Source of the DNA: Raphanus sativus
Taxonomy: Eukaryota; Streptophyta; Magnoliopsida; Brassicales; Brassicaceae
Length of the DNA: 64,000 nt
Reading direction: 5' to 3'
NCBI RefSeq assembly: GCF_000801105.2
Contig: NC_079512.1
Span: 1,736,263 to 1,800,262 of the forward strand
The notes under the pieces are model-generated. The model saw nothing but the letters and a program-made list of their open reading frames with translations, was not told the origin of the DNA and made no database searches. The translations under genes and the position numbers were made by a program. Positions 9,281 through 20,632 of this stretch are shown in pieces. The first letter of the stretch is position 1. Every line of letters starts with the position of its first letter.

Positions 9281-10638
9281 TCTATCTTATTAAAGCTGAA
9301 GTACAAATTCGGTGTGTTTGGATACTTGGATAAGAGTATTAAAAAAAATTGGTGTATTTGGAAACATGGATTGTAGTCTTTTAAAAAAAAATTTGTTTGG
9401 AAACAAAGATAGTAGTATTAAATAGAAAAAGTAATGGGCTTAAGTTATTAAGTCCATTATAAAAGAATATTGTCAATATATATAAGAAAAATACAATACA
9501 AAGCCCAATTTGAAATACCAACTCAAATTATGGTTTTTATATTTCATATTAAATTTTTAAAATATAATATATGTAATTATTTATATGATGATAAATATTA
9601 AATACTATTAATTATATGATTAGTTATATGATGGTACATATAAAATACGATTAATTATATGATGAAATTATATGATATATAATAATGACTAAGGATGGGT
9701 TTTCAGACATCTATATGGGTTTGGTTCTGATCAGTTTGCGTTTCGAGTTTTCGAGGTCAAAGATTTCAGTCCTATTAGGATGTTTCTAAATTTTTGTTTG
9801 AGTTTGATTCGGATCTTTACGGGTTTGGTTTGGGTTTGGATAACATATTTAAATTATTTTTAAAGTTTTAAATCACTATATATTTAAAATTTCTCAAAAT
9901 CTATAAATAAAGTAATATATTACCTATAAATTTAAGTAACATATGTCAGAATACCTAAGCTTAACATATCAGTTGGTTTGATTTAAAAATTTGGATACGA
10001 AATCAATAATTATTTTAAGTATTTTTGGTGATTTGAATATACTTTAACTATTTCAGATATTTGTTTTTGACTATCTATATATATTTTAAGTATTTTAAAC
10101 CAATTCAAATGTATCATTCTTGATGTTTTATATACATTAAATATAAAAATAATTAATATATAAATATATAAATCTATTTTTAGATAAATTCAGGTACACG
10201 AATACTTCGGTTCGGATCCGATTCGGTTCTCTAACTAACAATTTTGAATAATTCGAATATTTAATTAATTTATGTTCAGGTTTGATACTATATTTACTGA
10301 TTGGTATCAGTTCTGTTCCTCGGATTCATTTTGCCAAACCTTTATAATTACATGAAAAACAAATATCATCATATTTTTTAAAATATACATCCGCGGAGGT
10401 GCAGAGATCAAAGTCTATAATCATTTATTTTAACAACAAGCCAAATAAATATGTTGATTGAAGAGCGAATAAAACAAAACTAGAGAAATATATAGTTTAT
10501 TAGAGACACTCTATGTGTCGAAATTATTATAAAGAAAATTTTATTAAAATAAATAAATTCAATAATTACAAACAAATAATATATTTCATAAAAGTGAAAA
10601 ATAATATCCGCGCTTTTGAAGCGCGGGTCAAAATCTAG
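9281..10638 (+). mobile_element. Helitron (non-autonomous), family B
   Basis: The element starts TCTATCTTATTAAAGCTGAAG at 9281, preceded by A. It ends with a perfect 8-bp-stem hairpin CCGCGCTT-TTG-AAGCGCGG (10608-10626), eight bases, and CTAG (10635-10638) before T. These are complete Helitron termini with A/T insertion. The interior has GGTTTGG/GGGTTTCG-rich blocks shared with the 40.6-42.8 kb copy. No coding frame was seen. Confidence 0.88.
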
Positions 10639-13600
10639 TACGAATTAAAGAGAGAATTAAACGAAAGACCCCTAACAATATCAAGGTCTCTCCACGGTAC
10701 TAAGGGAGTCATATGTGTCTAGCCGTCATGCTTATTGCTTTTTTCACAAAACAAATTTATTTAGATAATTTTGAAACGAACCTTATTGATCATATGTATA
10801 GAATACATTCAAATGAAAGAAATGCCTGGAAAGTTCTATATTTTGTGTGATGTGTATACACGCCATAAATCTGAAGTCTATATAACCAATATGATTGAGG
10901 ATGTGATAGTTTGTACTTCCGATACCCACATATGTTTAAATTAAATAAAGTTTGAATTGTTAAATACTTAAAATATAGTTTAATTCTTGATATTTTCTAT
11001 AACAAAATAATCATATACCAAGAATCGAAATGAAATATTCAAATCAATATATCTTGTGTTGACAATTGAATTTTTCAAAACAGTGTATGTAATTTCAACA
11101 AAAGACAACAAGGTCAAATAAAGTCATAACCAAAAAAAAACTGAAAAGGGAATTTAACATATATATTGCCAACCCATAATAAGGCCAATTATATTTTTGG
11201 TACACTAGCAATAAGGCAATAACAAATCAATGGTTAGACTTGACGCGGCGACATAGACCTTTTATCTCCTTGTGCATACACACATCAACACAACCAAATG
11301 ATGTCAAAAGAAAGAAAAATGAAGTTATATTTCCTCTCTTTTTTTTGCAAAGAGAGTTAAATTACGTTTGTTGACAAGCCAAGCCAATGATGAATAAAAT
11401 TTGTATCATGATATTTTAAATTTGGTTTTCAAAGATCGCACCAAGTAAAACAACAAATGGCAACAACGTGGCCACATATATCACGCATTCATACTGATCG
11501 ACTCTTCAACTTAGAAAATAAGAAGACCAAATGTTGCCCTCGCCAGATATAGTATTAGTATGTCATTGTCAGGGACTTACACGTCATATCGGCGGCTAGC
11601 CGGAACGTCCCGCTATTTTTTCTTTATCCAATATAATATGAATAGTTAGAATCTTAGGGTTCACACCAGTTTCCAGTTTTTCCAATAGTTAAGAAAAAAA
11701 ACTTGTTTGATGTTTATATATCAGGTGACTTTAATAGCCTTATTTTGACAGTCAAGCGACTGAGATCAATGAACCACACATTAAAAGAAGATGACTTATC
11801 ACTTCAGGGTTCTTGGCTGAGTGAACAGATATTTACCGGGAAATCGAATTACCTTTTAACTAATTATACTAGTAATTCACTAAAAGAATATCTCAATATG
11901 AAATAATCACTAGTCCCTCCGTTTTGCAAAGTGTTTTACTTTGATATTTCTTTCGTTTTTAAGACATGTCGTTTAATTTAAGATTGTGTACACAAATTAA
12001 AAAATATTTTAATATTTTTGTCATCTATATTTTAATTTCTTATATTTAAAAAAAAATCAATATCATTACCTAATTAACTACAATTATACCAATAAGAAAA
12101 TAGAATGTACAATAACATTGGTCCATGTAACATTAACCGTTACTAACTTTTACATAAAAATAGAAAATGTCATATTAAACCAAAAAAAAAACTCAAAATA
12201 ACACACCATGTATTTAAAAATGGATGAAGTACATTTCCTGCAAATTAAGCAAAAAATGTAAAATATATATTCATAAGTCCTTATTTAGTGTAAGATTAAT
12301 TAAATTAAAAATATTTAAATAAAAACTTGTTAGTTATTTAAAAGGGTATAAATAGATTAATATATAAAGTTTCTTAAAAACATAGAATGAAACTCTTCTA
12401 AAAATAAACTTAAATGACATTTTTTTAAAGCAATTTAAATTTTCTCATAGTCATTCTGACTATGGTTATGAAAACGAGCATAGGCTAGGTCAAATGCTCC
12501 CCCCCACCCCGGGTTAAAAGAAGCGAAATGTTGTTTTTGTTGTTGTTGTGGAGTACTAGTCAGTTACTTATGATTAGAGATTCTATGTATATGTGTGAGT
12601 GTATGCATACATTCCCAAATGAGAAATCAAATAATCGGTTCATCCTTGAGTAATTACGACATACTTTTTGAGAAAACGTGTTTGTTAATTATTTGTTTTA
12701 TTATTACATTAAAAGTCTAAAGACTGACTATAAATCAAAAGACAAAAACTTAATCTGATTTTAATTGCTTTTATTTTTAATCAAAAAAAGTTTATTTTAA
12801 TTATACTTTTAGTAAAGGCAGGCAAGTTTCAATTTTATAATTCCAGTCCCACGCCATGACACTTGAATTCCTAACTTTCTCTCCAAGTTATAAAAAAAAA
12901 ACTTTTTAACCTTCCCTACAACATTTCCATTTGTAGGAATTTTCAAGAATTATAAGATCATGAACTCATGCTATCAATTAAATACTTTCATGGTTCATGT
13001 TTCTGAAAATGGAGTTTATACCTAGGGCATTTCTAATTCTCCTTTTATTTCTATCCAAACCTCTATTTTGGATTAATTGTTTCGTATTTTTATTATATTA
13101 GAATTATAAATATAAATATAATAAAATTTACAAAAAAAAGTTCATATTTATCTGTCATGTTTTTTTTTTATGTTTATCTTTACCTCAAATCAGGTAAAAT
13201 TAAGCTAAAACTCAACTATATCTTGAAGTTAGTCAAGTAATATTATTAAAGATGCTCTCAGCCACCACCGTCCATACAAATATGCAATATTCTTTTCCTC
13301 CAATGTTTTCAAAATAGAATTAAACATCTAATCGATGAGACTGGTGAGCTACGGATCAGTTTTGATCTACGGGTTTGACAAAATATAAATGATATACACT
13401 TTTTTTCTGGGTCAACATATCTTATAGACTTTGATATCTTACAATTGGTCAGGTATCAACTATTTAAGTTTACTATAAACACATTACATATGCAGGTAGT
13501 ATGTTTTAACATATTTAGAATGCATCTTCACTAAAGTTCTTTTTTTCTTTCCTGAAACTTGTCTTCATGAAAGTCGCAAGAGTGATTTGTATTTTTTATT

Positions 13601-13768
13601 TTTTTGTGATTTGTATTTGGTTTCTAATAAACTAAACTATGGTTACACAACAAAATGTGAAAACATTATATCACAAAAGCAAAGTGGAAACTGTTAAAAT
13701 ATACAGAGATCATTTTCAGAAACGTTTAAAAGCATTAAAACATTGAAATGTATATTTCATAAAACAAT
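10639..13768. other. Intergenic, AT-rich
   Basis: No gene could be supported. It contains a Stowaway-like MITE (11913-12229), a short C-rich run near 12497 (CCCCCCCACCCCGGG), and otherwise AT-rich DNA. Confidence 0.6.
11913..12229. mobile_element. Degenerate Stowaway-like MITE
   Basis: TA followed by GTCCCTCCGTTTT on the left; AAAAATGGATGAAG then TA on the right, roughly the inverse. This is the CTCCCTCCGTTTC-type terminus of Stowaway (Tc1/mariner) MITEs, with several mismatches. Confidence 0.55.
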
Positions 13769-14395
13769 CTAAAACACGGTTCCTTCGTAGATGGTCGATA
13801 GTCTTTTAATCGACCGAGCCGCAAGCTTCTTAGCCCGCACAGACGCATATCTTTTCAATCTCCGTACCGAACCAGACCGGGAATAACCGCTCGTAGTATT
13901 AGTACTAGCCTTAAACGGCGTCGTTTTATTCAGCATCTTCATCGTCGACTCGTTCGCGTTTCTGTTATTAACAGCGACGTTCCGTTCGTTAGGCTGACTC
14001 AGCACCATCACCGGAGATATCCTCCCGCTATTCCGCCGGCGACTCTTCTTCCCCGCGGATCTCTCGATCGCCACGCTGGCTTTCACCGCGAGAGCCGCCA
14101 TGTCCGACGCCGTGAGACGGTACTGGCGTTTGGAGACGGGGAGGACGAAGTAGATTTGATCCGCCTGGAGAGTCTCCTCCGGTTCGATCGCCGGGATGAA
14201 GTCGTCGTAGTAGAGAGAATCCGAGTTACATAGAAAGAAAGAGGACGAAGAAGAAGAAGAAGATGATTCGGCTTGGAGAACCTGAGAGGCGATCACCGGG
14301 ACATTGTATTCCCGGAGATCGCCGTTAACCGTCACGATTTTAGCCGTCGGCGATGAGTCGCAGTCGCTGCGGCCGACGGATACACAAAGACCCAT
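13769..14395 (-). CDS. PADRE/DUF4228 protein, At1g76600 type
   Basis: A 208-residue single-exon protein. It starts MGLCVSVGRSD, with Gly2 and Cys4 that fit N-myristoylation and palmitoylation, then the PADRE fold (KIVTVNGDLREYNVPVIA, later EETLQADQIYFVLPVSKRQ). A Ser run (residues ~44-52), a basic C-terminal half and the ending STIYEGTVF also fit. PADRE proteins are plant-specific, of unclear biochemistry, and strongly induced by pathogens, touch and abiotic stress. Position between SPL16 and the CML cluster is the ancestral one. Upstream on the minus strand are TATTTATA (14499-14508) and stress-type motifs: ACGCGT CGCG-boxes near 14470 and 14608, and a TTGAC W-box core near 14628. Confidence 0.9.
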   Translation of the reverse strand: MGLCVSVGRSDCDSSPTAKIVTVNGDLREYNVPVIASQVLQAESSSSSSSSSFFLCNSDSLYYDDFIPAIEPEETLQADQIYFVLPVSKRQYRLTASDMAALAVKASVAIERSAGKKSRRRNSGRISPVMVLSQPNERNVAVNNRNANESTMKMLNKTTPFKASTNTTSGYSRSGSVRRLKRYASVRAKKLAARSIKRLSTIYEGTVF

Positions 14396-15562
14396 TCGAA
14401 ATTCTGATGGCTAGAGAGAGAGAGTTATTAACAACCTAGAGAGAGAGAGAGGAGGGTGTTAGAGAATAACGCGTGAGTAACAGAGTCGGTTACGAAGGAT
14501 ATAAATAGAAGGAGATGGTGGTGACGTAAGCATTAGTAAACCGGATGATGTAAAAAAAAAGGAAGGTAAAGGAAACCAATCGCGGTTTTCTAAAACCGGT
14601 TTGCTGACGCGTTTGCTTAGCTGTGTCAGTTGACTCTTGTTTTACAAGGCGATTTAATTATGCATTTTTGTGATGTGAACTTGGCTGATGATAGTGTCAC
14701 TATTCATTGGAATAATACGACTACGTGCAAAAATATGCATGCACCTTGTGTTAAATATTTGACGAATCTAGACAATTCAATTTGGATAATTAAAAATATT
14801 TTTTTTTTGAGAATAGGCATTCAGACAATTATATTGTGTTAGACCTTTTAAGAGCAAGAGAAAATTGATTGTTCAAAAGAAAAGAGCAAGAGAAAATTTA
14901 ATGGTAATATTTATTACGAATTAAATATATAAATTTCTAAATTAACAACTAAAATCGGTTCTGAACATAAACTAATTTAACATTGGTTTAAAATTAATTA
15001 AAATAAAATAAAATATATAATCTACATAATCTTTAAAATTATAACAGAGATTTCAAAAAAAAAATTATCAGACTTCTTACTGTATAGATTTTGTAATCTT
15101 TAGGGTCAATCCTACTAATAACATAATCTTTAATTTATTAGCTACTAAACTCTGATTAGATTGAATATATGTATATTATATTGAGTTTGTGGACTATTAA
15201 TTTATTGATATTTGTCTTTATTGATGTTAACCGTTATTTTCTTTTTGCACAAAAAGTATTACACACCCAGATTTTTTTTATTATCGTCAAAACGTATGAA
15301 GGGTTACTTTTAAATGAACGTATATATATCCTATAACTGTATGTATGATTATACGTAGATGTGCGTTTATATAGATGTCATTTCTTATCCATCTATTCTG
15401 TAAAATTGACGTAACTAATATAAATTCAAAATACAAGAAATATTAAAAGGTACGTATGTCAAATTTTATAATATTTTCCAAAAAAAAAACCTATAATTTT
15501 AATAATTTTATTATAATTTTAACATGTTCACCAAAAAAAACCTATAGAAACAAAATACATTT
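14396..15562. promoter_or_regulatory. Upstream region of the PADRE gene, then AT-rich spacer
   Basis: 14396-14640 is the promoter and leader, with GA repeats (GAGAGAGAGAG) next to the ATG, a TATA-like box at ~14500, and CGCG and W-box motifs. 14640-15562 is AT-rich spacer with no gene. Confidence 0.55.
14850..14898 (+). mobile_element. LINE-tail micro-insertion
   Basis: AAGAGCAAGAGAAAATT at 14850-14866 and 14882-14898 flanks GATTGTTCAAAAGAAA-like bases. Confidence 0.6.
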
Positions 15563-16612
15563 AAAAACCTGAAACTTTATGGTTTGGTCTCTCCACCTCG
15601 CTTACAGTCTAGAACGTAGCTTCTCCGGTAACCGGCGCGTGGTGGCTCCGTTAGCGCCACCACCGGTCAGATCTGTCGCTGATTTTCTCCTTTTATGCTC
15701 TGTTTTTTTTTGTCTGTTTTGTGGAGTTTTCATGGTTGACGAGTTTGAGAGCTTGCAAATTAGAGTGGTTAGCTGCATTTTCCATGGATCTATCGTATGC
15801 TGAAACCTCCGTTCTGAAGCTTGTATTCGTATATGTAGCGATGGCGGTGGCTGGTTTTTGGCTACCTTTGTTTCGATCCAGATCTAGATCCGATCATTCC
15901 TCGGTTTGCGGGCTTATTTCAAACTTTTCTTACCTGTATCTTTTTAGTGGAGTTTGTTGTAGAGAGTTTCATCGCTCTGGTATTTTTAGTGGAATGGTCA
16001 TGGTGTTATCCTTATCTTTGTGGAAAATTTGTGGTTCTTCTTATGATCTCTTGGTTCCTAAGCTTGTAATGTTTTTGGGTGTTGGTGTTGTTGTGAACGC
16101 TTTCCTGTTGTTGCTGCCGATCTTTTCAGTTGTCGGTGAGTCTTTACGGGTTAGACCTCGTTTTCTCCAGATATTTTGAGATTGGAGTGTTCAGGTTGGT
16201 CAGGTTGGTCGCATGAAGTCCGTCGCTGCCGTATCCGGAAGAGGGTGTGTCCTTAGTGTGGTTCGATCCCCCGGGGTTATAAAGTTTGGGTTCGTTGCTA
16301 TGGAGAGAAGTGCTCTCAGTGTGTCGTTAGAGGTTAAGTTTATCGCTTGGTTGGCCGTAGGCAACACCGATAAATCTCGTTCACAAACGCTTGGAGTTAT
16401 TGGGTTGTTGCAAGCTTGGTGAGCTAGTATCTTTGTGAGTTCCATTAAATTTTCTTAAGTTAGTTAAGAAGCTGTATTGGTTCTTGTAAGATATCCCGGT
16501 GTGGGTTGCAGTCGCATGTTTTTTGGGCTCTAGTTGCTGTGGATCAGCTGATGTTCTGTATTCCTCTTTTGAAGTGATATTATTAGACGGAAAAAAAAAA
16601 CAAAATACATTT
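15548..16612 (+). mobile_element. 1-kb retroposon with poly(A) tail, Sadhu-like
   Basis: AAACAAAATACATTT lies at 15548-15562 and again at 16598-16612. The ~1,035-bp segment between is GC-richer than its surroundings and ends in ten A residues joined to the right repeat. No long reading frame spans it (short frames at 15579-15803 and 15721-16179 have no recognisable product) and no intron or LTR is visible. Length, poly(A), absence of a frame and target duplication fit Sadhu-type retroposons known from Brassicaceae. That family assignment is an inference; a processed copy of a non-coding RNA is the alternative. Confidence 0.7.
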
Positions 16613-18262
16613 GACAAAGAAGATTGAATTCAATGTATGGCTAATTGTTTAATGACTTGACTATTAACTCGCGTTTGAGATGATAGATTCCATGTTGGTA
16701 CGGATAGGTTGAAGAGAAAGAAGTCAGCAATGACCTGTCTCTCAGCCGTAACACGTGACTAAAATTTATTAGCGATAAGGAGACCAAAGCAATAAATAAA
16801 TAAGCGTGAGGGAATAAGGAAACCGCAGCAACCTTTTTTCCTTTTTTTAACGAGAGACCACAGGTCCACACCAACTTGCTGTATTTGACTTTCATACCAA
16901 TACTATGCAATATTTGATTTAAAAAAACAGTGCAATCAAAGATGATTCTGAAGATAATCAGATGAAACATTTACAATATTTTGAATTTTAAACAATTTAT
17001 TATACATAAGTCGAATAATTTTTTAAAAATTATTATTCATAAATCAAATAATCTTTAAAATTTTGAACATTTTTAATTAAATTAAGTTAAAAATATTTAT
17101 GATTTTAGGCTTTAAGCTATAACTTGGACTATATGAGAGAGTCAAAATCCGACTTCTACATAGAAAATGGTGGATTTTTGTTATTGTAAGGAAGGTGATA
17201 GATGTACTGTTAAGAATTGATTGTTTTCAATTTGTATGAGAATTATAAAATAATTGAAGTCTAAGACACATTTTGATTTTAAATAACCTTAAGTAATTAC
17301 CTAACCATCATTTGCTGTCACATCGCTGTCATAACAATATTTAATGTGTAATTCGTGTGCTTGGATTAGGTTAGTTACTAAAACATGCTAAAAGCAGAGT
17401 AATATATTACTCCACTTCTGTAAAAGTTAAAAATAACTCTTGTTTCCAATTTTCTTTTTCCACCGATTTCAACTTTCTTTTTTTCACCCATTTACTCTAT
17501 TAATTACCAATCAAAGTCTTAGAGTAAATAGGTGAGAAGTGTTTTTTTCATCAGATTGGACAAAACTAGAGTAATTAGGCAATTTTTTTTCTTTTACTCC
17601 AAAATATTCTCACTAATGGTGCTACACAGTGACAACCTAAAAAGCACAAAGGAGACACCGTGTGTATTTAATTATTCCATGGAATGGAACTGAGTAAAAG
17701 CGAACAGGTCGCACTGCGCAGGCCATGCAAAAAACAACAAGGATTCACGTGTTCAGTCGTTGACTTTGTACCCAATTAGTGCTACTAACTACACTAACAC
17801 AATCTTAATCGTTTTTTTTATTTTAAAAGATTAACTAATAAAACAATATTTCAATTATCATACTTCTTTGTTTAGCAAATAATGTTATTTGAAAGCTCTT
17901 AAAACTATATTTTATTCTTTATTTTTACATTAAATATTTTTCTATTTATACTTAATCTACTAATACAATAGGGCTGAAAATGAATTTTCATTGAAAATAA
18001 TAAATTAAAAAACTGTAAAACGATATTTTTATCAAACAAAAAAATATGCATTTACCATAACAAATATTCCATTTATTTCAAAAGATGTATGTTTTTGGAG
18101 TTTTCATATATATTAAATTTTAAAACTTTCACACATGTTAAAAAGTATTTTAGATTTTTATTATAGATCATTTCCTACAACTTTTAGTCAATCAAAATTT
18201 AATGAACACATAATTTCTTGAATTTTACATTTTACCATTATTTTCTAATATAAATGCATCCA

Positions 18263-18299
18263 GTTGCACTTTAAAATTTTACCAAAAAAGTTGCACTTT
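18263..18299 (+). mobile_element. LINE-tail micro-insertion
   Basis: GTTGCACTTT at 18263-18272 and 18290-18299, with an insert ending TTTTACCAAAAAA. Confidence 0.5.
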
Positions 18300-18605
18300 T
18301 AAATATTAATTTAATTTCAAAAGTCTTACTATGTAATTATATCAAGTTGTTTGCAAATACATTAAATCATTTTGTCATTTACTTGAAGATATCTTTAAAT
18401 TTCAGTAATGACAGCTTGCTGAATGCGTAAGAACGATTAACAATTGAGAAAATTCCGTAAAAACACGCTCGTTGTAGACTTTTAAGTTTGACAATTGGCA
18501 AAAGTCCATTAGTTTTCTTGCTTCCGGTTAGGATTGTTTAATAAAATAGACAGATAAATACTTTATGCATAATGATAACTAATAAGTAAATGAGTTTACC
18601 AGTTA

Positions 18606-18842
18606 CTCCCTCCGTTTCATTTTATTTGTCGTTCTAGGTTTATGTACACATATTAATAAACATATAATTTTATATATTCTCAAAATAAAACACAATTACC
18701 TATATATCTAATCATATTTTAACCAATAGAAAAATGAATTGAAGAATCTTGTTAATAAATTTTGCATTGAAATCCTAAAACGATACTTATTTTAAAACGA
18801 TAATTTTGCTCCAAAATGACAATTAAATTGAAACGGAGAGAG
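18606..18842. mobile_element. Stowaway MITE
   Basis: TA target duplication (18604-18605 and 18843-18844) with termini CTCCCTCCGTTTCATTT and ...TTGAAACGGAGAGAG, nearly perfect inverted repeats. The right ~180 bases are repeated at 34345-34516. Confidence 0.88.
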
Positions 18843-19893
18843 TACAAATTACAATTACCATTAAAATGATGTTTGTATATACGTGTTCATGATGTCCGAA
18901 CGGTCACGCTATTGCTTCATCGCCTCCCCGTGCATTAGCTAATAAGTTTTCAAGAAAAAAACCATATTGGATATCATATAAGTTTATTATATGATCATAA
19001 AGATATTATTGAACTAAAGTTGGTCACGATATGTTGTCGTATAGTGAGGTGACGAAGTTCACATGTTAATCCGAAAAAATAGGCGTCCTTAATAGCCATA
19101 TAACATGTCATAATATGATGTTAAAAATGTTAGATAGCTTACCTAAGCCGTTTTACTAAGATATAAAATAACCTGCTTGCACGTCTGCCTTGTTCCTTGC
19201 CAGACTTTGTTCCTAATTTCTGGTTTATCTTATAACGTGATCGTGCGCAAGCATAATGACTTACTCTTACTCTTAGTTAAAAGTCTTAATTGAACGAATG
19301 ATAGATAATTTGGTGATCCGAGAAAGGCCTAAAGTGAACTGTAAAATAAATGTTTGTTAAATTTTGTTATCAGTAGAGAGCTTAAAGCGTTGCCTTCTAT
19401 TTCCTCAGTTCCAAAATTTTGTTTTCTAGAGCCTTTTTAATAGTTTAATAAAATATTTACAATTAGATCTATTATATATTTTACTACACACTTTCTAATA
19501 CCATCAGCTAATAACATTCAGGTGGATCTATTTAATTTAGAATTTGAAGGGAGTTGATTTTTAATGAATTAAATGATTTTAGATGAACTAAACAATTAAT
19601 TTTGTATGATTCTTCAAAAGTTAAAAAATATGAGACTTAAGTTTTATATTTTAACTATAAAAAACTCCAACAAAACACTACAAAATCACTAAAAACTTAT
19701 AGAACTTCTAATTTAAAATATTTTCAGTACCAGTAAATTGCAGAATATTTTATGAATGTAAAGTTTAATAACATTGAATTTTAAATGAGGTTTTAGATTC
19801 AATATTAAATAACAATGAGTTTATAATGCAAATCACTTCAAACTTTTGGTTGAATATTAATTTAAATATTTAAATTATTATTTTTAAAAAATA

Positions 19894-20131
19894 ATCTTTC
19901 CGTTTCATTAATTGTCGTTGTAGGGAAATTTTGTTGCTGCAAAATAAGTATCGTTTTTATAATTTTAATGCAAAATTTATTAATAAGATTATTCTATTTA
20001 TTTTCCTATTGGTTAAAATAAGATTAGGTGTATGTGTAATGATGTTTTATTTCAAAAATAAACAAATTAAATATTTTCTTAATTTGTGTGCACGAACCTA
20101 AAACAATAAGTAAAATAAAACCGAAGAAATA
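19894..20131. mobile_element. Degenerate Stowaway-like MITE
   Basis: Left end ATCTTTCCGTTTCATTAATTGTCG after TA, right end AAAACCGAAGAAAT, matching the 18.6-kb element with several changes. The borders are approximate. Confidence 0.5.
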
Positions 20132-20632
20132 TATAATTTCTTAATTAATTAAAGTATCTTAAAAGTTTATCTTTGTCTAACAAAAAAGTCTTAAATATTT
20201 ATTTTTCAGCGAAGTATTTAACTAGCCTTAAGCCTTATAATTATTTGAGAATTCTGTAAGTTTTTTTTGGTAATCAAGAATTTTCTAAGTTGCTCTTTTA
20301 GAAGGTAATATTTTCACATAGCTTAAAAGTGTATTACAATACAAGTTTACAACCACCTCAACTACTACTAACACAACTCTACAAATACAATATAGCCCCC
20401 AAACAGTAAAACAGTTTCAGTAAATACCCACAGCTTCTGTGTTGATAATGAGAAAAAGAAGAAAAAACTTGAAGTGTGTAGTTAAGCAGAAGAAGGAAAT
20501 AAAACATGATTTAGCCAAAATATATAAACAATTCATGTGTTGAAGCTCTATGTATACTCTTATCCCCAACCAATTCCTTCTCTATACTCACTGCAATGTC
20601 CAGAAGAATTATACAAAACCTTTTTGTACCAC

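Larger units (their letters stand above)
16613..20632. other. Intergenic, AT-rich with MITEs
   Basis: No gene is visible; Arabidopsis has a PLATZ gene (At1g76590) at this place, and no zinc-finger frame was found here. It holds two Stowaway-like MITEs and one micro-insertion. 20,340-20,632 is the likely 3' UTR of SPL16. Confidence 0.6.

Noticed and set aside
15579..16179. Protein-coding gene at 15.6-16.2 kb
   Set aside because: Two overlapping short frames of odd composition (many Ser, Val, Phe, Leu) lie within a segment that has the structure of a poly(A) retroposon.
16258..16280. tRNA-like GGTTCGATCCCCC box
   Set aside because: No acceptor or D-arm pairing was found around it, and it lies inside the 1-kb retroposon.
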